Shown: positions 54,445 to 63,882 of the stretch, in pieces
Numbering within the stretch: the first letter of the stretch is position 1
Layout: the number at the start of each line of letters is the position of its first letter
DNA from: Timema cristinae
Lineage: Eukaryota; Arthropoda; Insecta; Phasmatodea; Timematidae
Reading direction: 5' to 3'
DNA length: 64,000 nucleotides
Assembly: GCA_039000515.1 (NCBI GenBank)
Contig: JBCFYV010001001.1
Span: forward strand, 14,703,925-14,767,924
The notes under the pieces: model-generated
What the model was told of the DNA's origin: nothing
What the model saw: only the letters and a program-made list of their open reading frames with translations
Databases searched by the model: none
Made by a program: the position numbers and the translations under genes

Positions 54445-54990
54445 TAATCGACTTCGGTGATCTTAAAGTAATGCTCTCACATTAGGAACCAATGTTAGTG
54501 GGTTCAAACCCAGATGGGGTCGACAGATTTTTCTTGAGTGATAATAATCCGTAGCACAACTTCCTTCTAATGGGAGGTAAACCGTCGGTTCCATGTCGAT
54601 TGTGACATGTTATTAATTATTATTATTATTAGCACCGCGTCTTACTACCCGTTCGGGTTATACGCACTTACGCTAATGTATAATGGTAGGATGATTGTGA
54701 TATGAAATGAAGGACCTACAGTTTAACGTGGAATCCGAACCACGGTGGCGGCCTGGCATTCCCCACATTCACAAGATGTCTTGTCAGAGGTGAAGGAAGG
54801 GTTTGGAAATCAGATAAATCTGTGCCGGGACCGAGGATTGAACCCCAGCCGCCAGCATAGAAGTCTGACACCTTACCTCTAGACCACCAGGTCACCGACA
54901 TGTAAATAAACACTGAAATGTATGTGAAAATACCTTTCCCGGAATAGTTTGTAGTCCCTTTCTCTCTCGCTCATAGATATTCTAAATATT
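54445..54990 (+). mobile_element. family F repeat interrupted by a TS-B SINE
   Basis: Head GACTTCGGTGATCTTAAAGT, box B GGGTTCAAACCCAG, TTTTTCTTGAGTGATAATAA, CACAACTTCCTTC, GTCGGTTCCATGTCGATTGT up to GACATGT (54604-54610), resuming after the SINE as GACATGTAAATAAACACTGA and AAATACCTTTCCCGG. The other copy is at 45241-45478 on the minus strand. Confidence 0.7.
54611..54896 (-). mobile_element. TS-B SINE, deletion subfamily, nested, with 7-bp TSD
   Basis: Flanked by GACATGT at 54604-54610 and 54897-54903. Third copy carrying CATTCACAAGATGTCTTGTC. Confidence 0.92.
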
Positions 54991-54992
54991 TT

Positions 54993-55120
54993 TTTCACTC
55001 TCCATCCAGGTAAATACGCGTGCATTTTCTCTCAACCAAGCCTTTCTAATCTGTAGACCATTAGTGTAATTAATATAGAAGTGTACAACCCAAATGGGTA
55101 GTAAGAAGCAGTGCTAAAAA
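54993..55120 (+). mobile_element. TS-C SINE, 5'-truncated
   Basis: Body from CACTCTCCATCCAGGTAAAT to the tail GTGTACAACCCAAATGGGTA, then GTAAGAAGCAGTGCTAAAAA. Confidence 0.65.
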
Positions 55121-55141
55121 TACAATAAAGGACTGAGGTCT

Positions 55142-55378
55142 ACTGTTCATAAAACTATTAGTAAAACTGTAGTTACAATAGTAACATGGCCAAAGCTAAG
55201 TTTGTTTTGTTAAGCACCACGTCTTACTACCCGTTTGGCTTATAAGTTAAGTAAACTCTTCACAGAACTACTATTAAGACAGTAGTAACGATAATAACAT
55301 GAAGGGAGCACAGCCTACCGCTCACAGAACTACTATTAAGACAGTAGTAACGATAATAACATGAAGGGAGCAAAGCCT
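55142..55378. repeat. 62-bp duplication plus a diverged third copy
   Basis: CACAGAACTACTATTAAGAC at 55261 recurs at 55323; the two 62-bp units are almost identical. A diverged version (CATAAAACTATTAGTAAAAC, then AGTAACATGGCCAAAGCTAA) sits at 55149-55200, separated from them by a SINE tail fragment. Confidence 0.85.
55214..55250 (-). mobile_element. SINE tail fragment
   Basis: TAAGCACCACGTCTTACTAC then CCGTTTGGCTTATAAG; head and body missing. Confidence 0.6.
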
Positions 55379-55379
55379 A

Positions 55380-56400
55380 CGTAATTATTAATACAAATAT
55401 TACAAAAAGTTTAGTAAATAACATATCGTTCGTTTCCCACCAAAATTGTAGTGAAACAGTTTCATCCTTTTTAAAGTGTTTTCCTTTCCCCTCATCTTGT
55501 TTTACTTTGACGACTATCCAAACAAATTCCCCTCAACTCGATTGGCCAGTCTTGTATTTTTCTTTTACTCCCAGTCGACATCCTCCCTCTTCTGAGGAAT
55601 TTCAGAGGCAGTCATACACAAACAATTACCGACAAAGTTGGTAGAAACAAGATAAAACTAATCTGTAGTGGGATCCATACAGCAAAGAAGGTTCAGAAAT
55701 TTTAAAGTTATTTTACTGTCAACGTTTAAATAATATCACTATGAATGTATTGTTTTTACCTGTACAAAATGATAACTCACAGAATATATTATTTGACGTA
55801 TGAATATAATAAATTACCGGTAGTTTTTAGTAAGGCTGTGTTTATATTCAGAACGAATAGGGTGTAACACATGGCGAGCAAAAAGTTCTAATACATTATT
55901 TACAGTGATGTCATTTATAATCGATACATACTGGATTGAAAAATAGTGCCCAACTCATACAGATGATTTACATTTTAACCTTTTATAAATTATGCATTAA
56001 CTTGGGATAGACGTTAGTCAAACCTTGTATCAGCCAATGCGAGGAGAAGCTCTCTAGCCAATTAAACACCAGTATACACAATATACGGAAATTAGTTTCT
56101 GTTTTCATGTTTGAAATGCCTTGTGGTAGCCAGATTTGATTTTTGTATTTTTTTAAAGAAATTTTTGTTTACGCTTCACTGCCTGTAATAGAAAATTAAT
56201 GATTGAAAATAAAAGATAAAAATTACATTTTTGATTCTCTTATTGACCATTAAATCTACCAAAGTATTCTTGATAATAAGTAATATAAGGCGAACTGAAT
56301 GTAAATAAAATTTAATTTTACACTACGGGCACCATTTAGGTTGATTAAAAAATTAAAAATGTACAGTTTAGCTAACGTAATTTTTTTAGTAAACACTCTT
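55380..56400. other. gene-free stretch
   Basis: AT-rich; no repeat or gene was identified. Confidence 0.5.
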
Positions 56401-56407
56401 TTTTTTT

Positions 56408-56657
56408 AGCACTATCCGTTTTACTGACCATTCGAGCTATACGCCTATGTACTAACTATACTTATGTGCTAATGATCAGGAAAGTTGAATTTAGAGGAAG
56501 CTTACCCACATTTGAGTGGAGTGAGGGTGGAAAATAATGTAGGAAAACCCACCCTCAGTACACAGTAATGGGATCAAAAACCCGATATCCTCGCCCTCAT
56601 TAGTCTAGTCCATCACAAGAGTAGCGCCTTAGACCATGGGGCCAACGAATCAGGTGA
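56408..56657 (-). mobile_element. TS-C SINE
   Basis: Tail AGCACTATCCGTTTTACTGA, body with CACATTTGAGTGGAGTGAGG, damaged box B (GGGATCAAAAACCC), head complement CCTTAGACCATGGGGCCAAC. Confidence 0.7.
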
Positions 56658-56790
56658 ACCCTTTATTGAAGTAATTTAGAGGCCTTATCTAGTAGTGTAA
56701 GGAAGGCCATTTTCAATTAATAAAATACAATATATTTAAGTAGGAATTTAAACAATATGTTTCACTGTAGAATCTTTTATATTTTTTATT

Positions 56791-56943
56791 TAGCACCACG
56801 TCTTACTACCCGTTAGGGTTATACGCTTAAGTACTAATTACGCTAATGGATTAGGGATTGGAAAGGTTGAATTTAAAGGAAGTGAACCCGCATTGGCGTG
56901 TAGGTAGAATGGAAAACCCATTTAGGACAAACCACCCCCAGTG
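56791..56943 (-). mobile_element. TS-A-like SINE without tRNA head
   Basis: Tail AGCACCACGTCTTACTACCC and body up to ACAAACCACCCCCAGTG, then unrelated sequence. A 5'-truncated insertion. Confidence 0.75.
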
Positions 56944-56944
56944 C

Positions 56945-59610
56945 GCAAAGTGCGAAACACAGCTAGTGTTGTATAGTGGCCCGCACAGATAGAATTTTCA
57001 TCTGCCCCTTGTTGGCACCTCATTAGTCCAAGTGTTTAAAGTTAGTGTGTACTAGATTTGATGTATACCCCAGGGATTGAGTAATGGTATAAATGCACTA
57101 TTGAGTGCTCTGGCAATACCCACTGGGAAAGGACCGGCAATAGTACAATTTTGTGTTGACACCTGATTGTTAGCCATCTGCTAATGTAATTGACAGACCG
57201 TCCTCTTACCATTTATTATTTAGTGTGTCTATGGGACTTTTCTTAATTTCAAATCAAGCTAGCTAGCTTGGCCGACATTTAGCTTAGTGACTTTAAAACT
57301 ATAGGATTTTCAGTTATATTTAGAAGTAATTAATTCAACATGTTTTCTGTTTAGACCCTTCTGGTGGTAGTCTGTCGCTAGCCCGGCTGTTTTAGAATCC
57401 AATACTATCAACTTAACTTCCTTTTGACTGTTGCTGTGTCATCTTGGACACGTATTCTCCCGTGCTACAGGAAGTTCCTATATTTTTGGAGTTGTTAAAT
57501 CCCATCATATTTGTCAGTTTAAAAATTAGTATTTTCCTTTATACTTCTAAGAGTTACATGTTTTCCTTAACCAATTTAACAGACATTTATTACTGTTTAT
57601 CTTTCTTTGGTCCTGCATTTATACTTGTTTATTATTGTTACCTAATTTTTTCTTACTCATATGAAATATTTCCCAGTCTCTACTTTGTTATACATTTACT
57701 TTGTAATAGTTATTGTTACCTCCTCTACATATAAGAGTGAAGGGGAAGTAACGATACAGCCCCTACTCAGTATATTCATTTTTTAGCCCAAATATCCTTA
57801 AACTTTCAAGCACCTTGTTTTACAACACACTAAATTTGTTTTTGTCATGTAAGGAAAGAGACCATGTTTCACAACCATGGAGATCAACCGGTAAAAATGA
57901 CTGTTTTGGTTTAACCCAAATATAGATATAAAACTATTAATTTATCACTTATTTGATCGTATTAATGTTATACTGTATATATTATAACAACTTTTCTCTA
58001 AATTTAGTTTTTATTTAAATTATAGTTAGTAGCTTAAGGGATTTATTTTTCTATAGTAATAATCCTTATGTTTATAATATAATCAAATTAAAATTTCGGA
58101 ATCCTGAATCAGTGAGAAAAATAAAATTAGGATTTATAGAGCAGTGGATTGAATTAATATCTAATATTTAGGTCTATTAGTAGTTCTGTAAACAATAGAG
58201 CTAGCTTCTTCCATGTTCTTAAGTTAAGGATATTTAACGTAATGGAATCTCGTAGATATAATTACGTTAAAGAGACGTCCAAGATCACTGTCGTAGAAAA
58301 AAAAATCTTATATATTATGTAGACACTGATGATTAATGTCACTTGTATTTTGAATATTTGCCTATCCTTCATTTTCTACACACAAACAATGTGCCATAAT
58401 TAACACTCAACTGTGTCTATTTGTATATCGCATCGCACTTCTTGACAAATGGAAATTAAGTTTTTAATAATTATGTAAATTTAAACTTTCTTAAAACTAT
58501 TTTAAAGTTTGTTAAATTTGGGTTGATTGTTGAGTCACTAAACACTCTGTCGAATACAAAATGATTCGACACACAAATTTGAATAGCATGGCTTTTCTTA
58601 TCGTTAATACAGTCTTAAGACTTCTCTTTGGATTTCAAGTTGAAATATCTCACTTTAGATTTGAATATAATATTAATTCTATATTCTGAAGTAAATAATT
58701 CATAGAGAATAGGAGTTGTTCACGTGGTTTAAAATTGTTAGCCTCGAAATATATCAAAATTAAAATAAATTTACGCTCTTGGTTCTCGATCGATTTCTTT
58801 GAATTTTAAATTCCAATCACTTGAGATGAACTACCAAACGGAAAAGCTTTAAACGGATAACCAGGTCAATAGAAAATGGTACACATGTCATTTTATCCAG
58901 GTTCAAAGAATGCCCCTACAAAAATTTGATAAAACCTGTCCACGAATTTGGTAGCTATAATGGAACAAACAATCAAACATTGAACGGATCAGTTAGACAA
59001 AATGCCAAATGGTCGATTTAAAACATAACATCACTAAGTTTGGTTCCTAAATTATAGTGTGATAATTAATTTTAAAACAAGTGTGTAACTTTATTTTGAA
59101 TTGATTTTTTTTTAGTTTATCTTTCTCTGTCCTCTAAATTTAATGTAATGTTTAATGTCAAAATTCAGGAGTTTGAATACGTGTCGCATCTTGCGACCGT
59201 TTCCAGGTCACAGAGCCAACAGTTCTAGTTGCGAGGGAAGATAGCCAATGGGTATGAAATGTTCCGGCCTCACCGGTAATTACGAAATGGATTGAATCAG
59301 TACACACAGGGTTGCTTGCAGGTCGCTGTAGACCGCGGGAAACGGACGTAAAGGATTTGTGTTCTGTTTCTTATATGAAACACCTCCATCAAAGGTACAC
59401 TTAGTGGTTTCTATTTATAATATAACTTTAAATAGGCTGTAGCATTTTTAAAATATAGTTATATGGATTAACTAAAACCATTTTCATAAATTTATACGTC
59501 AATTCATGTGATCTTTTTAGTTCATCATCACCACATCTAACGGCTGCAGGTGATTTCGGCTGCACGAATTGTTTACCTCTAAAGATAAAAGTGAAATGCG
59601 GCCCCACATT
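56945..59610. other. longest repeat-poor stretch; no recognisable gene
   Basis: 2.7 kb without any TS SINE. The 96-codon frame at 57444-57734 is hydrophobic because its strand is T-rich; no motif. GC-moderate blocks at 56990-57200 and 59160-59360 might hold regulatory or non-coding exonic sequence but show no splice/ORF pattern that I can defend. Confidence 0.4.
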
Positions 59611-59617
59611 TTTAGAG

Positions 59618-59905
59618 CTGTGCATGAATTGCGGTCCGAGCTGTTGACCTAACCTAACCTAGCTTAACCTAACCTAACCTAACCCAACAAACCTTCAAAT
59701 TTTTGCCAAAAACCATTGAGCGACAAGAAATGTGGAAGTTTGGATATTAAGAGGGACGTCAACATGAAATTATGATAGTTTCTATCTGAAATTTAAGACA
59801 CCACGATTGAAATCACAGTGTTAATTAAGTGGACGCAGCTCATACCTCTCTCTCTCTCTAGTGAGTGGGCCGCAATTCATACTTGTCTCTCATAACGCCG
59901 GACCG
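59618..59905. mobile_element. possible small DNA element with inverted ends
   Basis: GCATGAATTGCGGTCCGAG at 59621 is inverted in GGGCCGCAATTCATACTT at 59867, and a second variant (GGACCGCAACTCACC) follows at 59899. Suggests a foldback or hAT-like remnant enclosing the AACCT tract. Confidence 0.35.
59646..59686. repeat. interstitial (AACCT)n, insect telomere-type repeat
   Basis: About eight AACCT units with one AGCTT variant, the complement of the insect telomere repeat TTAGG. Far too short for a telomere; an interstitial tract. Confidence 0.75.
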
Positions 59906-59917
59906 CAACTCACCTAC

Positions 59918-60161
59918 ACAGCATCTAACTACCTGTTCAGGCTATACTCATGTATGATAATTATTCTTAATGGGGTTGGAATGAGAATGGAGGCTTTTTA
60001 AGGTAATATACCCACATTAACACGGAGAAAAAATGGAAAACTATTAAGGAAAAATCACCCTCAGTAGATCTGACCTGGGTTCGAGTCTTAATATTTCCGT
60101 CATCAGCAGGCCAGTCCAACACGATAATGACGCCTTAGGCCATTTGGCCACTAATGAGGGT
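59918..60161 (-). mobile_element. TS-C SINE
   Basis: Tail CAGCATCTAACTACCTGTTC, body, box B complement TGGGTTCGAGTC, head complement GCCTTAGGCCATTTGGCCAC. Confidence 0.75.
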
Positions 60162-60261
60162 CATTTAACCTTAAACTTACAACTTTAATATATATTATCA
60201 ATACCTATAAAATAGTTCTACTTTTTTTCTATCATCGAGTATTACTATTTTTCAGAATAAA

Positions 60262-60678
60262 CGAATACGTAATAATTAAACTAATGTGTTAAGAATAAGT
60301 AAGCTTGAATTTAGAGGATGTGGACCCCAATTTGCGTGGAGAAGGAGAGAGAGGGAAAAGAGAGAGAGAGGGAAATAGAGAGAGAGAGGGAAATAGAGAG
60401 AGAGAGGGAAATAGAGAGAGAGGGAAATAGAGAGAGAGGGAATGAGAAGAGGGAAATAGAGAGAGAGGGAATAGAGAGAGAGGGAAATAGAGAGATAGGG
60501 AAATAGAGAGATGGGAAAGAGAGAGAGAGGTAAATAGAGAGAGAAAGAGTGGAAAATCATTAAATAATAAAAACCACCCCTAGTACACCCGACCAAGATT
60601 CGAATCCCAATCTCCCCTTGATCTCTATTCCAGTCTATTGCGAGAGTTAAACTTTAGCCATTCGACCACCAAAGTGGA
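60262..60678 (-). mobile_element. TS-C SINE expanded by an internal minisatellite
   Basis: Tail-side body (AATTAAACTAATGTGTTAAG to TTTGCGTGGAG), then the array at 60338-60548, then GAGTGGAAAATCATTAAATA, box B complement AAGATTCGAATCCC and head complement GCCATTCGACCACCAAAGTG. Without the array it would have normal length. Confidence 0.85.
60338..60548. repeat. GAGAGAGAGGGAAATA-type minisatellite inside a SINE
   Basis: About a dozen units of 14 to 18 bp, GAGAGAGAGGGAAATA with variants (GGGAATGAGAA, GATAGGGAAATA). The seed is the SINE's own GGAGGGAGAGTGGAAAA motif, which normally occurs once. The open frames on both strands (60276-60596 and 60318-60506) are artefacts of the array. Confidence 0.9.
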
Positions 60679-60855
60679 TTTTTATGGAGATCCTCCACCC
60701 CTGGACAGCTTATGGGGCATAACAAATTCAGTACAGACCAACTATTACCATGTGAACGATCATATATCAGGGTGCCTGTTAGCATAACAAGTAGCTATCA
60801 TGAAATCTTGTGCGTAATATGGTAGTGAAGGTCATAGTCTTCAGCAATGTTCTAA

Positions 60856-61035
60856 GTACAAACCCATAATCAGAAGAGATACTATATTAAAGTACAGACT
60901 AATGGTCTTAGGACATACTATAGCAAGGTACAACCCCATACGTAGAAGAAATACTATAGCAAATACTCTAGCAAGGTAAAAACCCATGCGTAGAAGAAAT
61001 ACTATAGCAAATTACAAACTCATACGCATAAGATA
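60856..61035. repeat. degenerate tandem repeat, about 4 units
   Basis: GTACAACCCCATACGTAGAA (60930) recurs as GTAAAAACCCATGCGTAGAA (60977), GTACAAACCCATAATCAGAA (60857) and TTACAAACTCATACGCATAA (61014), each followed by GA(A/T)ACTATAG or similar; spacing irregular (36 to 73 bp). Confidence 0.6.
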
Positions 61036-62228
61036 CATTTTAGAAAGTCTTTGCGCCGTAAACAGCAATCAGTGATTTTATTGTCTTTCAAACAAAAGTA
61101 AAATGAAATATTTTTATGTTGAAAATTTAATCATCAAATATATTTAATAGATGTACAGTACACAGTATTCAATTAATGATAAAAAAAAAAGGGAAATCGA
61201 ATTTTTTCAAAATATGTATGACATTTTAATTTATATATTAGCCTTCGTAATAACTTTTCCAAAAGGGATTTTAATTTTTGTCGATGATACTATCTATTCA
61301 TAATACAAGAATTAAACAAGAAGCATGTGAGTGCGCATATCTATTTTTAGAAGCTAATACAATTGTTATTTTATTATATTTGCTATCATTATTTATGTAC
61401 AAGTTTCTCTACTGAAGTGAGTACTTAATCATTGCTGATTATAATGAACATATTTTAGATCCTGATTACTTGTAAATAAAAGATTGGATTTCGTTAGTTA
61501 AAAGTTAAATTTGGGTATAAAAAATCTGTAAGTATTAATATATGATGGTTAAAAACGGTAAAAATATAACTAAAATCTAAGTGGTATAGCTTAAAAGTAG
61601 AAAAAACTACACATTTTTTCCTTAATTATGTGTAGAGATTATCTCTTTTGTGAAAATAATTCGTTACATTAGCCAGGTAAAACACTTATTTTACAAATAA
61701 TCTTTGGTTGAGGGAGATAAGTTAAGGACTGAGGAGGATTTGATTGGGTATTACAATGTGAAGAAAAAACTTCTGTTAATTGTGTAGATGGTATATTTTT
61801 CCTGCAAGATCAAGTCATAAAAACAAACGGTTACTAATTAAAAAAATATGTATGGCTATCACGTGGCTTGTTAGCATTTTAACTAAAAAAAAATTACCAT
61901 AATTCTCATTAAAATTGCCAAGTATTCAATTTCATGAATATATGTTACTTCACTTAAGAATTATAAATTAAAAATATCAACGATGAACTTTCAACGTATT
62001 TTGAATGCAATTTTTTTAACGTTCGGGATAAAAGTTCGTAAAACACGTTTTGTGAAATGTCAGTGTCCTTAGTCATTAGGATAGCACCTGCTACTTTAGT
62101 GTTAATTAATCATTAAAACTAAATTGCAGCATATCCGTATTTTAAGGTAGCCCACTCCCCTAGGTCCATCAAAGGGTAGTTTTCCTCGATGATATTAAAG
62201 ACTTTGCCTATCTACAGGATTTCTCATG
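61036..62228. other. AT-rich stretch without recognisable gene
   Basis: No coding signature or repeat was identified. Confidence 0.5.
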
Positions 62229-62950
62229 TTAAGGTGGGGTGTAAGGGACTCTATATTTATATTTATATTTATATTATTATTATTATTAATATTATTAGCA
62301 CAGAGTCTTACTACCCGTTCGGGTTATACGCACTTACGCTAATGTGTAATGGTAAGGTGATTGTGAGATGAAATGGAGGACCTACAGTTTAACGTGGAAT
62401 CCGAACCACGGTGGAGGCCTGAATTCCCCACATTCACAAGTTGTGATCAATACACGTCTGTCAGAGGTGAAGGAAGGGTTTGGTAATCAGATAAATCTGT
62501 GCCGGGACCGAGGATTGAAACCCGGACCCCCAGTACAGAAGTCTGAAACCGAACCACTAGACCGCCAGGTCACCCTGAGACTCTATAAAAAGTGTTTTTG
62601 CAGTTTTTATAGGAAAACTTTTTTTTTTGCAAAAAAAAATACAATATTTCTCCAGTAGAAACATAGAGTTTAGTTTTATTCACATGGTGATATCAACATT
62701 TCTTGAATATCTTTCATGAGTATAGCGGTATTTGATTAGAAACTTTTTAAATGAAGTTAAAAAGTTGTCATTAAATTCCAGGACACCCCTGACAGATATT
62801 CAACAATTGTTAAGGTCACCATGTGAAGGAAATTAAATTACTATTTTTCTACTGAAGAATTATTTTATTTATTTTGACCAACAAAATATTTTTGTATAAA
62901 AACAGCAAAAACATGGCAATTTTTTTTTGCGTCCCCTTCATCGCCATCGA
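62229..62950. mobile_element. foldback MITE of the TTAA family, split by a TS-B SINE
   Basis: TTAA at 62229-62232 with GGTGGGGTGTAAGGGACTC; right end GCGTCCCCTTCATCGCCATC, where the TTAA has decayed to TCGA. Internal stem: GTGATATCAACATTTCTTGA and TCAACAATTGTTAAGGTCAC. Removing the SINE leaves about 390 bp, as in the other copies. Confidence 0.85.
62256..62578 (-). mobile_element. TS-B SINE nested in the MITE, with 9-bp TSD
   Basis: Flanked by GACTCTATA at 62247-62255 and 62579-62587. (TTTATA)n/(ATT)n tail, tail box AGCACAGAGTCTTACTACCC, head complement ACCGCCAGGTCACC. Confidence 0.93.
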
Positions 62951-63024
62951 AATGTATTAAAGTTTTATTCGATGAGTTTTAAATAAAGATATAACCTTAA
63001 AACAATAAATATAAATCTATAATA

Positions 63025-63454
63025 ACAAAATGAAGAGTTTGTGTATTTGTTTGTCTCTCTGTCTAGCACAGTAACTATTTCACGCAAAAATATGAAATTT
63101 AAAAATTATAGCCCCATTGCAAGAAATGTGCACCTCAAATCCGGTATTTTAAAAATTTGGATTTTATTTTTTAGATTAAGGTGACCTGGTGGTCTAGGGG
63201 TAAGGTGTCAGATTTCTTTGCTGGCAGCCGGGGTTCAATCCTTGGTCCCGGCACAGATTTATCTGATTACCAAACCCTTCCTTCACCTCTGACAAGACGT
63301 GTATTAATCATAACTTGTGAATGGGGAATGCCAGGCCTCCACTGTGGTTCGGATTCCACGTTAAACTGTGGGTCCTCCATTGCATCTCACAATAATTCTA
63401 CCATTACACATTAGCGTAAGTGCGTATAACCCGAACGGGTAGTAAGAGCGGTGC

Positions 63455-63486
<32 letters not shown>

Positions 63487-63610
63487 TAATATAATATTTT
63501 TAGGAATTAAATAAAAACTGGGTTGGAAGAAATAAAATGAAAGGATTTTTTTTCTGTCTGTTTGAAGCAAAGAATTGCCCTGAATACCCGGGCAGGGTAC
63601 TTTTGCTAGT
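63025..63610 (+). mobile_element. Helitron-like or related non-autonomous element, split by a TS-B SINE
   Basis: GTTTGTGTATTTGTTTGTC, then about 150 bp ending in ATTTTTTAGATTAA before the SINE and ATATTTTTAGGAATTAAA after it; ends TACCCGGGCAGGGTACTTTT then GCTAG, a short hairpin plus CTAG as at 7924. Possible Helitron 3' end; no enzyme encoded. Confidence 0.4.
63180..63484 (+). mobile_element. TS-B SINE, full length
   Basis: Head GGTGACCTGGTGGTCTAGGG, box B CGGGGTTCAATCCTTGG, complete tail and (AAT)n. The flanks TTTTTTAGATTAA and TTTTTAGGAATTAA look like a mutated TSD. Confidence 0.9.
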
Positions 63611-63619
63611 TTTTTCCCC

Positions 63620-63882
63620 CAGCACCGTGTCTTATTATCCGTTCAGGTTATACGCTCATTTCTAGTTACGCTAATGATTTAAGGTATAGGAAAGTTGTAT
63701 TTAGAGAAAGTGTACCCACAATTGCATGGACGTAGAGTGGAAAACAATTTAGTAAAACTCACTTCACCCAACCGAAATTCGAACCTCGATCCCTACCCCC
63801 TTCCTCCCCCCGTCATTGTCAGTCTAATCTACTGCAAGAGTAGCGCCTTATACCACGTGGCCACCAAAGTGGGTTATTCTGC
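63620..63882 (-). mobile_element. TS-C SINE
   Basis: Tail AGCACCGTGTCTTATTATCC, body, box B complement GAAATTCGAACCTCG followed by a C-rich insertion (63801-63821), head complement CACGTGGCCACCAAAGTGGG. Confidence 0.8.

Noticed and set aside
57444..57734. 96-codon hydrophobic ORF that could be a membrane protein
   Set aside because: T-rich strand yields Phe/Leu/Ile/Tyr codons by composition alone; no conserved motif and no splice or promoter signals around it.
60276..60596. Ser/Leu/Pro-repeat ORF (and the Glu/Arg-repeat ORF on the other strand)
   Set aside because: Translation of the GAGAGAGAGGGAAATA minisatellite inside a SINE.
62368..62658. 96-codon plus-strand ORF over a TS-B SINE; likewise 43451-43651, 35521-35706, 54716-54913, 63181-63414
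   Set aside because: All are the same reading of TS-B sequence ([19 protein letters not shown] and similar); repeat shadows, not genes.
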